This document shows, one piece after another, positions 16,118 through 25,383 of a DNA stretch of 64,000 bases. The stretch lies in assembly GCF_030067705.1 (NCBI RefSeq), contig NZ_JASJEX010000002.1, positions 310,001 through 374,000 on the forward strand, in the 5' to 3' direction. The notes beneath the pieces were generated by a model. It worked only from the letters and a program-made list of their open reading frames with translations. It was not told where the DNA came from and did not search any database. A program made the translations under genes and the position numbers. This DNA comes from Kribbibacterium absianum (GTDB lineage: Bacteria > Actinomycetota > Coriobacteriia > Coriobacteriales > Atopobiaceae). Numbering within the stretch: position 1 is the first letter of the stretch; each line of letters opens with the position of its first letter.

Positions 16118-16780
16118 GTGGCGCGCATCGCGATTCTCGAGGACGACGCGGCGATCCGTGACGCGCTGGCAGAGCTGCTCGCGCGCCAGGGTCACGAGGC
16201 GGTGCCGGTCACGGACTTCATGCGCGCGGTGCCGGCCCTGCTCAAGGTCGAGCCGGACCTGGTCCTGCTCGACCTCGGTCTTCCCGGCGTGGATGGCACG
16301 GCCGTCTGTCGCGACTTCCGCGCGCAGTCCAACGCGCCCGTCATCGTGGTGACGAGCCGCGACGACGAGCTGGACGAGGTCCTTTGCATGCGCCTCGGCG
16401 CCGACGATTACGTCACCAAGCCGTACCGCCCGCACGTGCTGCTTGCCCGCATCGAGGCCGTGCTGCGCCGGATCGGGGCCGGCGCCGTGCCCCTGCTGCG
16501 CCACAAGGGCGTGACGCTCGACATCGAGGCCGCGACCGTCTCCACCGAGCAGGGCTCCGTGGAGCTCACGCGCAACGAGCTCAAGATCCTCGCCCTTCTC
16601 ATGCGCAATGCCGGCTCGGTGGTGTCGCGCTCGGCGCTCATGTGCGAGCTGTGGGACTCCGATGCCTTCATCGACGACAACACGCTCACCGTGAACATCA
16701 ACCGCCTGCGCCAGACGCTCGAGCGCGTGGGCGCCCGCGACCTGCTCGTGACTCATCGCGGCCGCGGCTACTCGGTGTGA
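16118..16780 (+). CDS. OmpR-family response regulator (BceR-like)
   Basis: 220 residues. Receiver domain with acidic pair at 9-10, phospho-acceptor Asp52 (LLDLGLPG), VVTSRDD and Lys101 (YVTKPYRP); C-terminal winged helix with ELTRNELKILALL and NRLRQTLE. It starts at GTG 16118 after GAGGGAGG. The next genes are an intramembrane-sensing kinase, a small membrane protein and a BceAB-type transporter, so this is the regulator of an antimicrobial-peptide sensing and detoxification module. Confidence 0.93.
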   Translation: MARIAILEDDAAIRDALAELLARQGHEAVPVTDFMRAVPALLKVEPDLVLLDLGLPGVDGTAVCRDFRAQSNAPVIVVTSRDDELDEVLCMRLGADDYVTKPYRPHVLLARIEAVLRRIGAGAVPLLRHKGVTLDIEAATVSTEQGSVELTRNELKILALLMRNAGSVVSRSALMCELWDSDAFIDDNTLTVNINRLRQTLERVGARDLLVTHRGRGYSV

Positions 16781-16782
16781 CC

Positions 16783-17826
16783 ATGGGGCTGCTGCGGTAC
16801 CTGCGCGACCACCTGGCCTCCGAAGTGGTGTTCCTCTGTGCGTTCTTCCTCGTGGGCTGGTCGCTGGCGCTCACCGAGACCTCGCAGGACACGGGGCTCC
16901 TCGTGCTGCTCGTGCTCGCGCTCGCGGAGGCGGCGCGGATCGCGATCGGCTATCTGCCCTCGGCGCGCTACTGGCGCGAGCTGCGCGAGGTCGCCGACGC
17001 CTTGAACCCGCTCTTCGTTGCTGCGGACCTTCCGGAGCCCACCTCGAGCGAGGCCCGCGCGGCCGACGACGCCATCGACGCCGTGCGCACCGAGGCCCAG
17101 CGGCAGGTCTCGGAGGCGCGGCGCGACGCCGCCGAGTACCGCGACTTCATCGAGCTGTGGAGCCACGAGGTCAAGACGCCCCTCGCGGCTGCGTCCCTGG
17201 AGCTGGCGAACCATCCCGGCGAGACGGCGGAGGCCTTGGCGCCCCAGCTCCAACGCGTGCAGTCCTACGTGGACCAGGCGCTCTTCATGGCGCGCAGCTA
17301 CACCGTGGGCCGCGACTACGTGGTGCGGCGCGTGCCGCTGTCGCAGGTGGTGGGCGTGCCGGTGCGCGAGCGCATGAGCACGCTGATGGCCGCAGGCGCC
17401 CGGGTCTCCACGGAGGGCCTCGACCAAGAGGTGCCCTGCGACCCCAAGTGGACCTCGTTCATCGTGGGGCAGCTGATCGACAACGCGGTGAAGTACGCGG
17501 CGGACCGACCGCTGGAGATCCACCTGTCCGCCGAGCGCCTGGGCACCGGGACCGCCGCCGAGCGCGTGGTGCTCCGTGTGGCCGACAACGGCGTGGGCAT
17601 CGCGGCGCAGGACCTGCCGCGCATCTGGGACAAGGGCTTCACCGGCGAGAACGGCCGCACGACGGCGGGGGGCACGTCCACCGGCATCGGCCTCTACCTG
17701 GTGCGCACGCTCTGCGACAAGACCGGCCTCTCCTGCACGGCCTTCTCGGACGGGCGCACGGGGACCGCCGTGGAGGTCACGTTCCCGGCGCTCGGCCTCC
17801 CTTACGCGGGTGTCACGCAGGCGTAA
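16783..17826 (+). CDS. Intramembrane-sensing histidine kinase (BceS-like)
   Basis: 347 residues. Two membrane helices (about 15-32 and 38-57) are joined by only a few residues, so there is no extracytoplasmic sensor; such kinases take their signal from the partner ABC transporter. The phospho-acceptor His128 is in WSHEVKTPLAA; the N box is QLIDNAVKYA and the G boxes are ADNGVGIA and STGIGLYLV. It starts 2 bases after the regulator's stop codon, within one operon. Confidence 0.94.
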   Translation: MGLLRYLRDHLASEVVFLCAFFLVGWSLALTETSQDTGLLVLLVLALAEAARIAIGYLPSARYWRELREVADALNPLFVAADLPEPTSSEARAADDAIDAVRTEAQRQVSEARRDAAEYRDFIELWSHEVKTPLAAASLELANHPGETAEALAPQLQRVQSYVDQALFMARSYTVGRDYVVRRVPLSQVVGVPVRERMSTLMAAGARVSTEGLDQEVPCDPKWTSFIVGQLIDNAVKYAADRPLEIHLSAERLGTGTAAERVVLRVADNGVGIAAQDLPRIWDKGFTGENGRTTAGGTSTGIGLYLVRTLCDKTGLSCTAFSDGRTGTAVEVTFPALGLPYAGVTQA

Positions 17827-17901
17827 GCCCGCGTGATGGTTGCGCGATGCGCGCTCCCGCATCCTGAGAGTCGTCAGACAACGACCCGAAGGAGCAACCC
17901 T

Positions 17902-18045
17902 ATGCATGCGCTCAGCACGTACTTCGAGGAGAACGACCGGCTCATGGCCGGCGAGATGTCCACCGGCGAGCTGGTGGTGTGGACCGTGATGATGACCGTC
18001 CTGGGGTGGGCCATGATGGCCGCGCTCTGGGTGTTCGCCCGCTAA
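17902..18045 (+). CDS. 47-residue single-span membrane protein
   Basis: A short gene with a good ribosome site (AAGGAGCAACCCT) and typical codon use. The first 25 residues are polar and acidic (STYFEENDRLMAGEMSTGEL), followed by one helix of about 20 residues rich in Val, Met, Trp and Ala, ending in FAR. It lies between the BceS-like kinase and the BceA-like ATPase, 9 bases ahead of the latter. I do not know a named family. Its position suggests an accessory or signalling subunit of the transporter-kinase complex. Confidence 0.75.
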   Translation: MHALSTYFEENDRLMAGEMSTGELVVWTVMMTVLGWAMMAALWVFAR

Positions 18046-18054
18046 GGAGGCACC

Positions 18055-18828
18055 ATGACCAACGTGTTGGAGGTAAGGAACCTCGAGAAGGTCTACGGGT
18101 CCGGACGCGGCTCGACCACGCAGGCGCTGGCGGGCGTGAGCTTCTCGGTGGCCACCGGCGAGACCGTCGCCATCATGGGCCCGTCGGGCTCCGGCAAGAC
18201 CACGCTGCTCAACTGCATCGCCACCATCGACCGCCCCACCTCCGGCGAGGTGATCGTCAACGGCCAGGACGTCGCGGCGCTCAGGCAGCGGCAGCTGGCG
18301 GCGTTTCGCCGCACGGAGCTGGGGTTCATCTTCCAGGACTCCAACCTGCTCGACACCCTCACCTGCTTCGAGAACATCGCCCTGCCGCTCACGATCAGCC
18401 GTGTGAGGCCGGCGGAGATCAAGACCAGCGTGGAGACGGTCGCGACCACGCTGGGGGTGGCGGAGCTGCTCGACAAGTACCCCTACCAGGTGTCCGGCGG
18501 CCAGGCGCAGCGGGTCGCGGCGGCCCGGGCCATCGTGGCGAACCCGTCGCTCGTGCTGGCGGACGAGCCCACCGGGGCGCTCGACTCCAAGAACTCCCAG
18601 ATCCTTCTGGAGTGCTTCGAGTCGCTCAACCAGCGCTTCGACTCCACGATCCTCATGGTCACGCACGACGCGTTCGCGGCCAGCTTCTGTCATCGCGTGC
18701 TGTTCATCCGCGATGGCCGGCTGTTCACCGAGCTGCGCCGGGGCGACAAGGGGCGCCACGACTTCTTCGACGACGTGATGCGCGTCGTCGCGGTGATCGG
18801 CGGCGGCGCGGACGGTGATGGCCGATGA
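18055..18828 (+). CDS. ABC transporter ATP-binding protein (BceA-like)
   Basis: 257-residue ATPase of the MacB/LolD/BceA class. Walker A GPSGSGKTT is near residue 42, the signature is SGGQAQR, Walker B LVLADEPTGALDS, and the H-loop VTHD. It overlaps the permease start by 4 bases (ATGA), so the two are translationally coupled. By family, it powers a transporter that removes peptide antibiotics from their lipid targets and signals to the kinase at 16783. Confidence 0.95.
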   Translation: MTNVLEVRNLEKVYGSGRGSTTQALAGVSFSVATGETVAIMGPSGSGKTTLLNCIATIDRPTSGEVIVNGQDVAALRQRQLAAFRRTELGFIFQDSNLLDTLTCFENIALPLTISRVRPAEIKTSVETVATTLGVAELLDKYPYQVSGGQAQRVAAARAIVANPSLVLADEPTGALDSKNSQILLECFESLNQRFDSTILMVTHDAFAASFCHRVLFIRDGRLFTELRRGDKGRHDFFDDVMRVVAVIGGGADGDGR

Positions 18829-21071
18829 TCGGCAAGCTCGCCCTCGGCAACGTGCGCCGCTCGCTCCGCGACTACGCCATCTACTTCGTCACCATCGCGC
18901 TCGGCGTGGCGGTGTTCTACGCGTTCAACACCATCGACCAGCAGTCGCAGTTCCTCTCCGAATCCACGAGCGACACGCTGCAGCTGGTCTCGACCATCAT
19001 GACGGCGCTCACCTACATGCTGGCCGTGGTGCTCGGCTTCCTGATGGTCTATGCCAACAACTTCCTGATCCGGCGCCGTCGCGAGGAGTTCGGCCTGTAC
19101 CAGGTGCTCGGCATGGAGCGTCGACAGGTGTCCGCGATCATGCTGGTGGAGACGCTCGTGGCGTCGCTTGGCGCGTTCGCCGTGGGCATCGCGCTCGGGC
19201 TGCTGCTGAGCCAGTTCCTCGTGTTCGTCTCGGCCGCGCTCTTCAACGACACGGTCAAGCAGTTCAAGTTCATCTTCTCGCCCGAGGCGCTGCTCACGGT
19301 GACGGTCTGCTTCGCGATCACGTTCCTCGTGATGCTGCTGTTCAACCTGCGCACGGTGCGGTCCGTGCGGCTGGTGGAGCTCATGAGCTCTGGGCGCGAG
19401 AACGAGAGCCAGCGGCTGCGCCCGCTGCCGCTCTGCATCGTGCTGCTGGCGGTGTCGGTGGGCCTGATCGTGTGGGCCTACGTGCGGCTCACCCACGACG
19501 GCCTGCCGGTGATGCTGGACTCCGACAGCGAGATGACCCGCTTCTGGATCACGACGGCCATCGTCACGGTGGGCACGTTCGGTCTCTTCTGGAGCCTCCC
19601 GACGGTGCTGATCGCCGTGCAGCGCCATATTCCGGCCCTCTATCTGCGCGACCTGCACATGTTCACGGACCGTCAGATCGCGAGCCGCGTGAACTCCGCG
19701 TCCGTCACGATGGCCGTCACGGCGATGGTGCTGTTCCTCGCGATGACGTCGGTCTCGGCGGGCATGTCCATCAGCTCTGGCATCAACGCGGGGCTCGAGA
19801 CCAGCGCGCCGTTCGACACGTCGGCCTCCTTCTATTACTACGACGCGCCGGTGTCGGCGGACGTCTCCGAGCAGAACTGGGCCCAGGGCTGGACCGCCGC
19901 AGGCCAGGACCCGGAGGACGGCCTGAGCAACGCCACGTCGGACACCGAGGCAAGGATTGCCCGCGCGACGGAGCCGGTGGACCTCAAGGCGCTCCTGGCG
20001 TCGCAGGGGGTGGATTGGGACGCGCTGGCGTCGGGCGTGGCGCAGGCCAATGTGTACAGCCAGGTCGGGGGCTCCACGGCGCAGTACGGTGCCACCGCAC
20101 CGGCGTCCTCTGAGCCGCTCTCTGTTGCGAGGTTCGTGCCCTATGCGAAGGATGCCGCCACCGCAGCGGTGCTCGGGTCGACCGCCGACGAGAACTACCT
20201 GCCGGTGGTGCCGCTCTCCTCGTACAACGCGCTCCGCGAGCTGCTCGGCATGGAGCCGATGACGCTGGCCGGCGACGAGTACCTGCTCACGTCCAACGTC
20301 GGCGACAAGGTCACGAAGGACCTGTACGACCCCGCGCTGGCCGACGGCCTCGCGTTCCAGTTGAACGGCGTGACGCTGCGCCCGGCGCAGAGCACCTGCG
20401 TCACCGACAAGAGCGCCGCGTTCCTCAACTCGGCGACGGGCTGGAACACCGGGAGTGTGGTCGTGCCGGATGAGCTGGTGCGCGGCCTGCCGCTTGCGAA
20501 CAGCTACCTCGCGGCGATGGCCAAACCGGGGCAGGAACAGGCGCTGGAGGACGCCGTGAGCCATGCGTGGCCGGACGACGACAAGCGTGCCGGCTATGAG
20601 AACGGGTACCTCGTGGGCTTCGTGTCGCAGATCGTCGGGCACACGGATGCCGTCGCGGGCAGCTTCACGATGACGGGGCTCGTGGGTTACATGGCCGTGT
20701 ACATCGGCTTCGTGCTGGTGGTGAGCTGCGCGAGCATCCTCGCGATCCAGCAGCTGTCCGGCGTGGTGGACTCGCGGCACCGCTGCAAGCTGCTGTCCGA
20801 CCTGGGCGCGCCGAGCCGACTGATCGGCCGGTCCATCCTGGCGCAGGTGCTGTTCTACTTCTGTGCGCCGCTCGTGGTCGCGCTGTGCCACTCGGCGGTG
20901 GCGTTGAAGCAGGTCATCGATGTCGTGGCGGTCTTGACGGCCGTCGACATCCTCGGCACGGTGTGGCTGGCCTTCGCGATCTTTGGCGTGGTGTACGGCG
21001 GCTATCTGCTCGTGTGCTACGGGCTGTCGTGGAGCACCATCGCGCGCGACATCCGGCTGGCCCGGCGATAA
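18825..21071 (+). CDS. ABC transporter permease (BceB-like, FtsX domains)
   Basis: 748 residues. Layout is that of BceB permeases: one N-terminal helix (about 17-36), an FtsX-type group of helices, and a large extracytoplasmic domain (roughly 310-610, starting after SISSGINAGLETSAPFD) before the last helices (near 625-740). The loop is the presumed peptide sensor. It ends in a positively charged tail (RDIRLARR). It is the last gene of the 16118-21071 operon and is followed directly by a repeat cluster. Confidence 0.93.
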   Translation: MIGKLALGNVRRSLRDYAIYFVTIALGVAVFYAFNTIDQQSQFLSESTSDTLQLVSTIMTALTYMLAVVLGFLMVYANNFLIRRRREEFGLYQVLGMERRQVSAIMLVETLVASLGAFAVGIALGLLLSQFLVFVSAALFNDTVKQFKFIFSPEALLTVTVCFAITFLVMLLFNLRTVRSVRLVELMSSGRENESQRLRPLPLCIVLLAVSVGLIVWAYVRLTHDGLPVMLDSDSEMTRFWITTAIVTVGTFGLFWSLPTVLIAVQRHIPALYLRDLHMFTDRQIASRVNSASVTMAVTAMVLFLAMTSVSAGMSISSGINAGLETSAPFDTSASFYYYDAPVSADVSEQNWAQGWTAAGQDPEDGLSNATSDTEARIARATEPVDLKALLASQGVDWDALASGVAQANVYSQVGGSTAQYGATAPASSEPLSVARFVPYAKDAATAAVLGSTADENYLPVVPLSSYNALRELLGMEPMTLAGDEYLLTSNVGDKVTKDLYDPALADGLAFQLNGVTLRPAQSTCVTDKSAAFLNSATGWNTGSVVVPDELVRGLPLANSYLAAMAKPGQEQALEDAVSHAWPDDDKRAGYENGYLVGFVSQIVGHTDAVAGSFTMTGLVGYMAVYIGFVLVVSCASILAIQQLSGVVDSRHRCKLLSDLGAPSRLIGRSILAQVLFYFCAPLVVALCHSAVALKQVIDVVAVLTAVDILGTVWLAFAIFGVVYGGYLLVCYGLSWSTIARDIRLARR

Positions 21072-21079
21072 CCGCGCCG

Positions 21080-21427
21080 CGGACGCTTGGGAGAGAGCCG
21101 TTTGTCCACACCTGGACGCTTCGGAGAGAGCCATTTGTCCACGCTGGACGCTTGGGAGAGAGCCGTTTGTCCACGCTTCGATCGGTTGGAGCGTGGACGT
21201 TTCGCTTTGACGGGCGTGCCCGGCGCTGGTAAAGGGGCTGCGCCCATCTAGCCCGGCCCTGGGCCGCCCGTCGATGCCGCGCCTGGACGCTTGGGAGAGA
21301 GCCATTTGTCCACGCTCCGGCCCGCTGGAGCGTGGACAAATGGCTTTGACCGGAGCGTCCAACCGTGGACAAACGGCTTTGACCGGAGCGTCCAACCGTG
21401 GACACTTCGCTCTCTCCGAAGCGTCCA
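21080..21427. repeat. TGGACGCTTCGG...TTTGTCCACG repeat cluster 2
   Basis: No gene in this stretch. It holds about eight copies of the 31-base unit: three direct copies (from 21080, 21113 and 21145), a diverged inverted copy near 21188, another direct copy from 21283 facing an inverted one across CTCCGGCCCGCTGGAG, then two further inverted copies to 21427. Two sub-types occur: GGAGAGAGCC and GGTCAAAGCC in the middle of the unit. Confidence 0.85.
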
Positions 21428-21434
21428 GGTGCCG

Positions 21435-22436
21435 TTAGGCCGTCTCCCAGAAGTTGCGGCGCAGGTCGTCGCGACTCTTTGCCCCGGCTTTCTTCACGAT
21501 GTTGTGCACATGCGTCTTCACCGTGCCCACCGAGAGGAAGAGCTCGTCCGCCATCTCGGTGTTGCTCTTGTTCTCCAGCACGAGCGCCAGCACCTCGCGC
21601 TCGCGGGCGGTGAGGCCGTGCTGCTCGGCGAAGCGGGGGAGGCGCTCGTCGCGGTGGTGGGTGAACGTCTCGTCCGCGCCGTCCTTTGCCGGGGCCGGTG
21701 CGGGCGGCTGTCGCAGCCGGAACTGCAGCACGTCGAGCGCCTGCGCGCAGGAGACCCATGCGAGCGCAAGGAGCATGACGTTCTCGGCAAAGTTGCGCTC
21801 GGCCAGGTACAGCGGCAGCGACGCCACGTACAGCGGGTCGAGCACGATGATCACGAGCAAGTCCTCGGCCGTGATGGCCACGAGGCCCACGGCCATCCAG
21901 GTCAGCCATTTCTTGGCCCCGATGAGCCAGGGCCGGTCCTTCGGCTCGCTGGCGAGCGACCGCCATGCGTACACCAGCATGAAGGCCAAAAAGACCTGGC
22001 GGCACGTGTAATACAGGAACTGCCGCACCGCCCCATAGGGGAGCAGCGCCACGCAGGCCACGTGCGCGGCGAGGAACGCGCCCGTCGGCAGGAGCCACCG
22101 CTTGACGTCGAACCGCTCGAGCCAGCACAGCGCCGCCGCCCAGAGTGCCCCCAGCAGCAACGTGGAGAGAGCGGTGCGGGCGACGGGATTGATGATCTCG
22201 TAGTACGCGGCCTCTGGGAACGCGATGTTCTGGCTCAGGAACTCCTCGAGGAAGATCGCGCCCAGCTCGCAGAAATACAACAAGAAGAACGACCCGAGCG
22301 CCACGTGGGCGCGCGACCGCGTGGCGCCTGCCGCCGCAAACTGCAGCAGCCCCGCGCCAATGCACACCACCAGAATCACGAGCGTGTAGAAGAAGAAAAA
22401 GCCGTTCACGCCGGCCCCTCTCGCCGTCCCTTCCAT
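21435..22436 (-). CDS. Membrane-bound LuxR-family regulator (AguR-like)
   Basis: 333 residues. The first about 230 form roughly seven hydrophobic helices (for example FFFFYTLVILVVCIGAGLL). The C-terminus is a LuxR helix-turn-helix (LTAREREVLALVLENKSNTE, then SVGTVKTHVHNIVKKAG). A second possible start, GTG at 22409, has the better ribosome site (GAGAGGGG) and would begin at the first helix. It is divergent from the agmatine genes. In lactic acid bacteria the agmatine locus is controlled by AguR, a membrane LuxR protein that senses agmatine; position and architecture suggest the same role here. Membrane LuxR proteins are, however, common in this bacterial class. Confidence 0.85.
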   Translation of the reverse strand: MEGTARGAGVNGFFFFYTLVILVVCIGAGLLQFAAAGATRSRAHVALGSFFLLYFCELGAIFLEEFLSQNIAFPEAAYYEIINPVARTALSTLLLGALWAAALCWLERFDVKRWLLPTGAFLAAHVACVALLPYGAVRQFLYYTCRQVFLAFMLVYAWRSLASEPKDRPWLIGAKKWLTWMAVGLVAITAEDLLVIIVLDPLYVASLPLYLAERNFAENVMLLALAWVSCAQALDVLQFRLRQPPAPAPAKDGADETFTHHRDERLPRFAEQHGLTAREREVLALVLENKSNTEMADELFLSVGTVKTHVHNIVKKAGAKSRDDLRRNFWETA

Positions 22437-22510
22437 GGTGTCCCTACATTACGGGCAATCGCTGGGGCCACATCCGTCTATTCGGCGGGCGTAAACCCCC
22501 TCTCAACCCC

Positions 22511-22539
22511 ATCAACCCCCTGTTGAGCTGCGGGTTGAT
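22511..22539. promoter_or_regulatory. Candidate operator for the agmatine locus
   Basis: ATCAACCC (22511-22518) and GGGTTGAT (22532-22539) form an 8-base inverted repeat with 13 bases between, in the 254-base gap between the divergent LuxR gene and ptcA. An additional CAACCCC lies just upstream. A weak promoter (TTGGAT at 22542, AATAAA at 22565) follows. Confidence 0.45.
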
Positions 22540-22690
22540 TCTTGGATCAAATCCATGAGCGGCCAATAAACCCAGTTCAACTTGCCTACAGAAAACATCG
22601 GCGCCACGGTGGTTCTCGACAAGCGGGCCCGCAAGGCCCCCAAGCCACCGGTCGCCGGCGGGGCGGCCGCAGAGCGCAAAGGAGACGGAC

Positions 22691-23755
22691 ATGGCAAAGG
22701 GTTTCCCGAAGGACTTCATCGACACCAACGAGCTCACGAAGGAGCAGATCCTCCAGATCGTCGACCTGTCCATCGCGATGAAGCGCTGCATCAAGAACGG
22801 CTACTATCCGCCCCTGCTGAAGAACCGCACGCTCGGCATGATCTTCCAGCAGGTCTCCACCCGCACCCGCATCTCCTTTGAGACGGCGATGACGGACCTC
22901 GGCGGCCACGCGCAGTTCTACGGCCCGGGCACCATCCAGCTGGGCGGCCACGAGTCCATCGAGGACACCGCCCGCGTCATGGGGTCGCTCGTCGACGTCC
23001 TGATGGCCCGCGTCGACACCCACGCGGACGTCGTGCAGCTCGCGAAGCACTCCCAGGCCCCTGTGCTCAACGGCATGAGCGACTTCAATCACCCGACTCA
23101 GGAGATCGGCGACCTGATGACGATGATCGAGAACCTCCCCGAGGGCAAGAGGATCGAGGACTGCACGCTCGCCTTCATCGGCGACGCGACGCAGGTCTGC
23201 GTGTCCCTGATGTTCGTCTGCTCCAAGATCGGCATGCACTTCGTGCAGTTCGGGCCCAAGGGCCACCAGATCACCGACGGCGCCCTGATGAAGGACGACT
23301 CCGTGGACCTGCTCGCCATCGGCGAGGCCAACTGCAAGGAGTCCGGCGGCACCATCACGATCAGCGATGACATCGACTGCATCAAGGGCGCGGACTTCAT
23401 CTACACCGACGTTTGGTACGGCCTCTACGACGAGCAGGAGTCCGGCGAGGACTACCTGCAGGTCTTCTATCCCAAGTACCAGGTGACGCCCGAGATGATG
23501 GACTACGCGGGCCCCGACTCCAAGTTCATGCACTGCCTGCCCGCCACGCGCGGCGAGGAGGTCGTGGACGCCGTCATGGACGACGAGCACCGCTCGCTCT
23601 GCTGGGACGAGGCCGAGAACCGCAAGCACTCCATCCGGGGCCTGCTCGCGACCTTCTGCCCCTGGAACGTCGAGACCGACCAGGTGGGCGAGGCCAAGGA
23701 CGAGCTGGTCAAGGCCCTCGCCGCGATGTCCTTCCCCACGGACGTCGTCGAGTAG
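22691..23755 (+). CDS. ptcA: Putrescine carbamoyltransferase
   Basis: Phosphorolyses carbamoylputrescine to putrescine and carbamoyl phosphate. 354 residues. The carbamoyl-phosphate loop STRTR is at 56-60 and HPTQ at 134-137. The features that separate this enzyme from ornithine carbamoyltransferase are all present: GDATQVC, the substrate loop [17 protein letters not shown] and [14 protein letters not shown]-terminal extension follows the core, as expected for PTC. AAAGGAG precedes the start. It heads the operon with the permease and agmatine deiminase. Confidence 0.95.
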   Translation: MAKGFPKDFIDTNELTKEQILQIVDLSIAMKRCIKNGYYPPLLKNRTLGMIFQQVSTRTRISFETAMTDLGGHAQFYGPGTIQLGGHESIEDTARVMGSLVDVLMARVDTHADVVQLAKHSQAPVLNGMSDFNHPTQEIGDLMTMIENLPEGKRIEDCTLAFIGDATQVCVSLMFVCSKIGMHFVQFGPKGHQITDGALMKDDSVDLLAIGEANCKESGGTITISDDIDCIKGADFIYTDVWYGLYDEQESGEDYLQVFYPKYQVTPEMMDYAGPDSKFMHCLPATRGEEVVDAVMDDEHRSLCWDEAENRKHSIRGLLATFCPWNVETDQVGEAKDELVKALAAMSFPTDVVE

Positions 23756-23775
23756 CACGCCGCCCCGCCGGCGGG

Positions 23776-23799
23776 CGCCCCGGGCCCCGGTCCGGGGCG
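23776..23799 (+). terminator. Intercistronic hairpin between ptcA and the permease
   Basis: CGCCCCGG and CCGGGGCG form a strong stem 21 bases after ptcA, with no T run. More likely an mRNA-processing or partial termination signal than a full terminator. Confidence 0.4.
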
Positions 23800-23839
23800 T
23801 CCGACACGTTTCGAACTCGTCCTCTACGAAAGGCCCCTC

Positions 23840-25276
23840 ATGGCTGGCAAGAAGTTCTCCTTCATGAGCGTGATCCTCTCGGTGATCTGCGTGGTCTTCG
23901 TCGCCGAGGCCGCCGCCCCTGCGGCCGCCATCGGAAACCAGCAGTTCTTCTGGTGGATCTTCCTCATCATCACGTTCCTGCTGCCCTACGGCATGGTGGT
24001 CGCCGAGCTGGGCACCACCTACGACTCCGACGGCGGCATCTACGATTGGGTCCGCGACGCCCTCGGCGACAAATGGGGCGCCCGCGTGGCCTACTACTAC
24101 TGGATCAACTTCCCGCTCTGGATCGCGTCTCTGGCCACGCTGTTCCCGGACATCATCGGCATGGTGTTCGGCGTGGAGTTCAACCTGGTGGCGACCGTGG
24201 GCATCGAGCTCGCGTTCACCTGGATCGTCGTGCTCATGGCCACGTCCAAGGTCTCCGACTCCGCGTGGGTGCTCAACGGCGGCGCCATCCTGAAGGTCGC
24301 CATCGCCGTGACCGTGGGCGCGCTCGGCATCTGGTACGCGATGAACAACGGCTTCGCGAGCGACATGAGCCCGGCCACGTTCCTGCCGGACTTCACCTCC
24401 ACGAGCGCCCTCGGCTACCTCTCGATCATCATCTTCAACTTCATGGGCTTCGAGGTCATCTGCACCTTTGCCAAGGACATGGAGAACCCCGAGCGCGACA
24501 TCCCCAAGGCCATCATCGTCGGCGGCCTTGCCATCGCGGCCATCTACCTCTTCTGCTCGTTCGGCATCGGCGCGGCCATCCCGGCCGACCAGATCGACCC
24601 GGACTTCGGCATGATCGTGGCCGTGCAGACCATGGTGGGGGACTCGCCGCTCTTCGCGATCATCTCCATCGTGTTCCTGATCACGCTGTTCGCGAACATG
24701 GCCAGCTGGTCCTTCGGCGTCAACTTCGTGGCCGACTACGCCGCCAAGCACGGCAACATGCCCAAGCCCTTCGGCATCGAGTCGCCCAAGACCGAGATGC
24801 CCAACGGCGCCAATGTGATCAACGGCATCGTGGCCTCGCTCGTCCTCATGATTCAGCTCATCCCGGTGGACGCGATCGCCAACGGCCTCTTCTGGATGCT
24901 CTTCGCCACGAGCGTCGTGTTCCTGCTCTTGACCTACATCCCGATGTTCCCCGCGTTCATCAAGCTCCGCAAGGTGGACGCCAAGCGGCCGCGCGTGTTC
25001 ACGTACCCCTTCAGGGGCACCGCGATGAAGGTCACGCTGGCCATTCCGGTGATCGAGCTTGTGCTCGCCATCGTCGCGACCCTGGTGCCGTTCTCGGCCG
25101 AGGAAGTGCCCGAGAAGCTCCCGATGATCGCCATCTTCATCGTGCTGCTCCTGGTGGGCGAGGTCATACGCGTGCTGTCCGCCAAGGGTCGCACCGAGGA
25201 GTTCAAGGGCCTCACCGCCGAGGAGGCCGAGATGCGCCTCGCCGACGAGCGGACCCACGGTCTGGATCACCTGTAA
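23840..25276 (+). CDS. aguD: APC-family permease, probable agmatine/putrescine antiporter
   Basis: 478 residues, about 12 membrane helices, amino acid-polyamine-organocation superfamily. N-terminal region VICVVFVAEAAAPAAAIGNQ and AELGTTYDSDGGIYDWVRDA (the conserved glycine-rich helix 1/2 region). In known agmatine loci the gene next to ptcA encodes the agmatine/putrescine exchanger, so I infer the same. It is closely similar throughout to the permease at 26737, including TTYDSDGG and ENPxRDIPKAI, so one or both may have another amine substrate. Confidence 0.85.
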   Translation: MAGKKFSFMSVILSVICVVFVAEAAAPAAAIGNQQFFWWIFLIITFLLPYGMVVAELGTTYDSDGGIYDWVRDALGDKWGARVAYYYWINFPLWIASLATLFPDIIGMVFGVEFNLVATVGIELAFTWIVVLMATSKVSDSAWVLNGGAILKVAIAVTVGALGIWYAMNNGFASDMSPATFLPDFTSTSALGYLSIIIFNFMGFEVICTFAKDMENPERDIPKAIIVGGLAIAAIYLFCSFGIGAAIPADQIDPDFGMIVAVQTMVGDSPLFAIISIVFLITLFANMASWSFGVNFVADYAAKHGNMPKPFGIESPKTEMPNGANVINGIVASLVLMIQLIPVDAIANGLFWMLFATSVVFLLLTYIPMFPAFIKLRKVDAKRPRVFTYPFRGTAMKVTLAIPVIELVLAIVATLVPFSAEEVPEKLPMIAIFIVLLLVGEVIRVLSAKGRTEEFKGLTAEEAEMRLADERTHGLDHL

Positions 25277-25285
25277 CTCGCACAG

Positions 25286-25357
25286 ACCACCTGCAAAAGG
25301 GGACGGAGCACTTTTGCAGGTGGTTAGAAGAGCTATTTGCAGGAATGCTCCGTCCCC
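25286..25357. repeat. Nested inverted repeat, GGGGACGGAGCA family
   Basis: An outer 14-base stem (ACCACCTGCAAAAG with CTTTTGCAGGTGGT, 25286-25324) encloses GGGGACGGAGCA. That core has its complement TGCTCCGTCCCC at 25345-25357, giving alternative pairings. It lies between the permease and aguA and shares its core with the repeat at 1386-1440. Confidence 0.75.
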
Positions 25358-25383
25358 TTCTTCAGGACTAGAAAGGAACCGCC

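Noticed and set aside
18690-21395. Open frame of about 900 codons antisense to the BceB-like permease
   Set aside because: Its translation is His/Arg/Glu-rich without any domain and runs through the repeat cluster; the plus-strand permease is clearly real.
22586-25270. Long antisense open frame over ptcA and the permease
   Set aside because: Same reason: stop-free only because of third-position GC on the coding strand.
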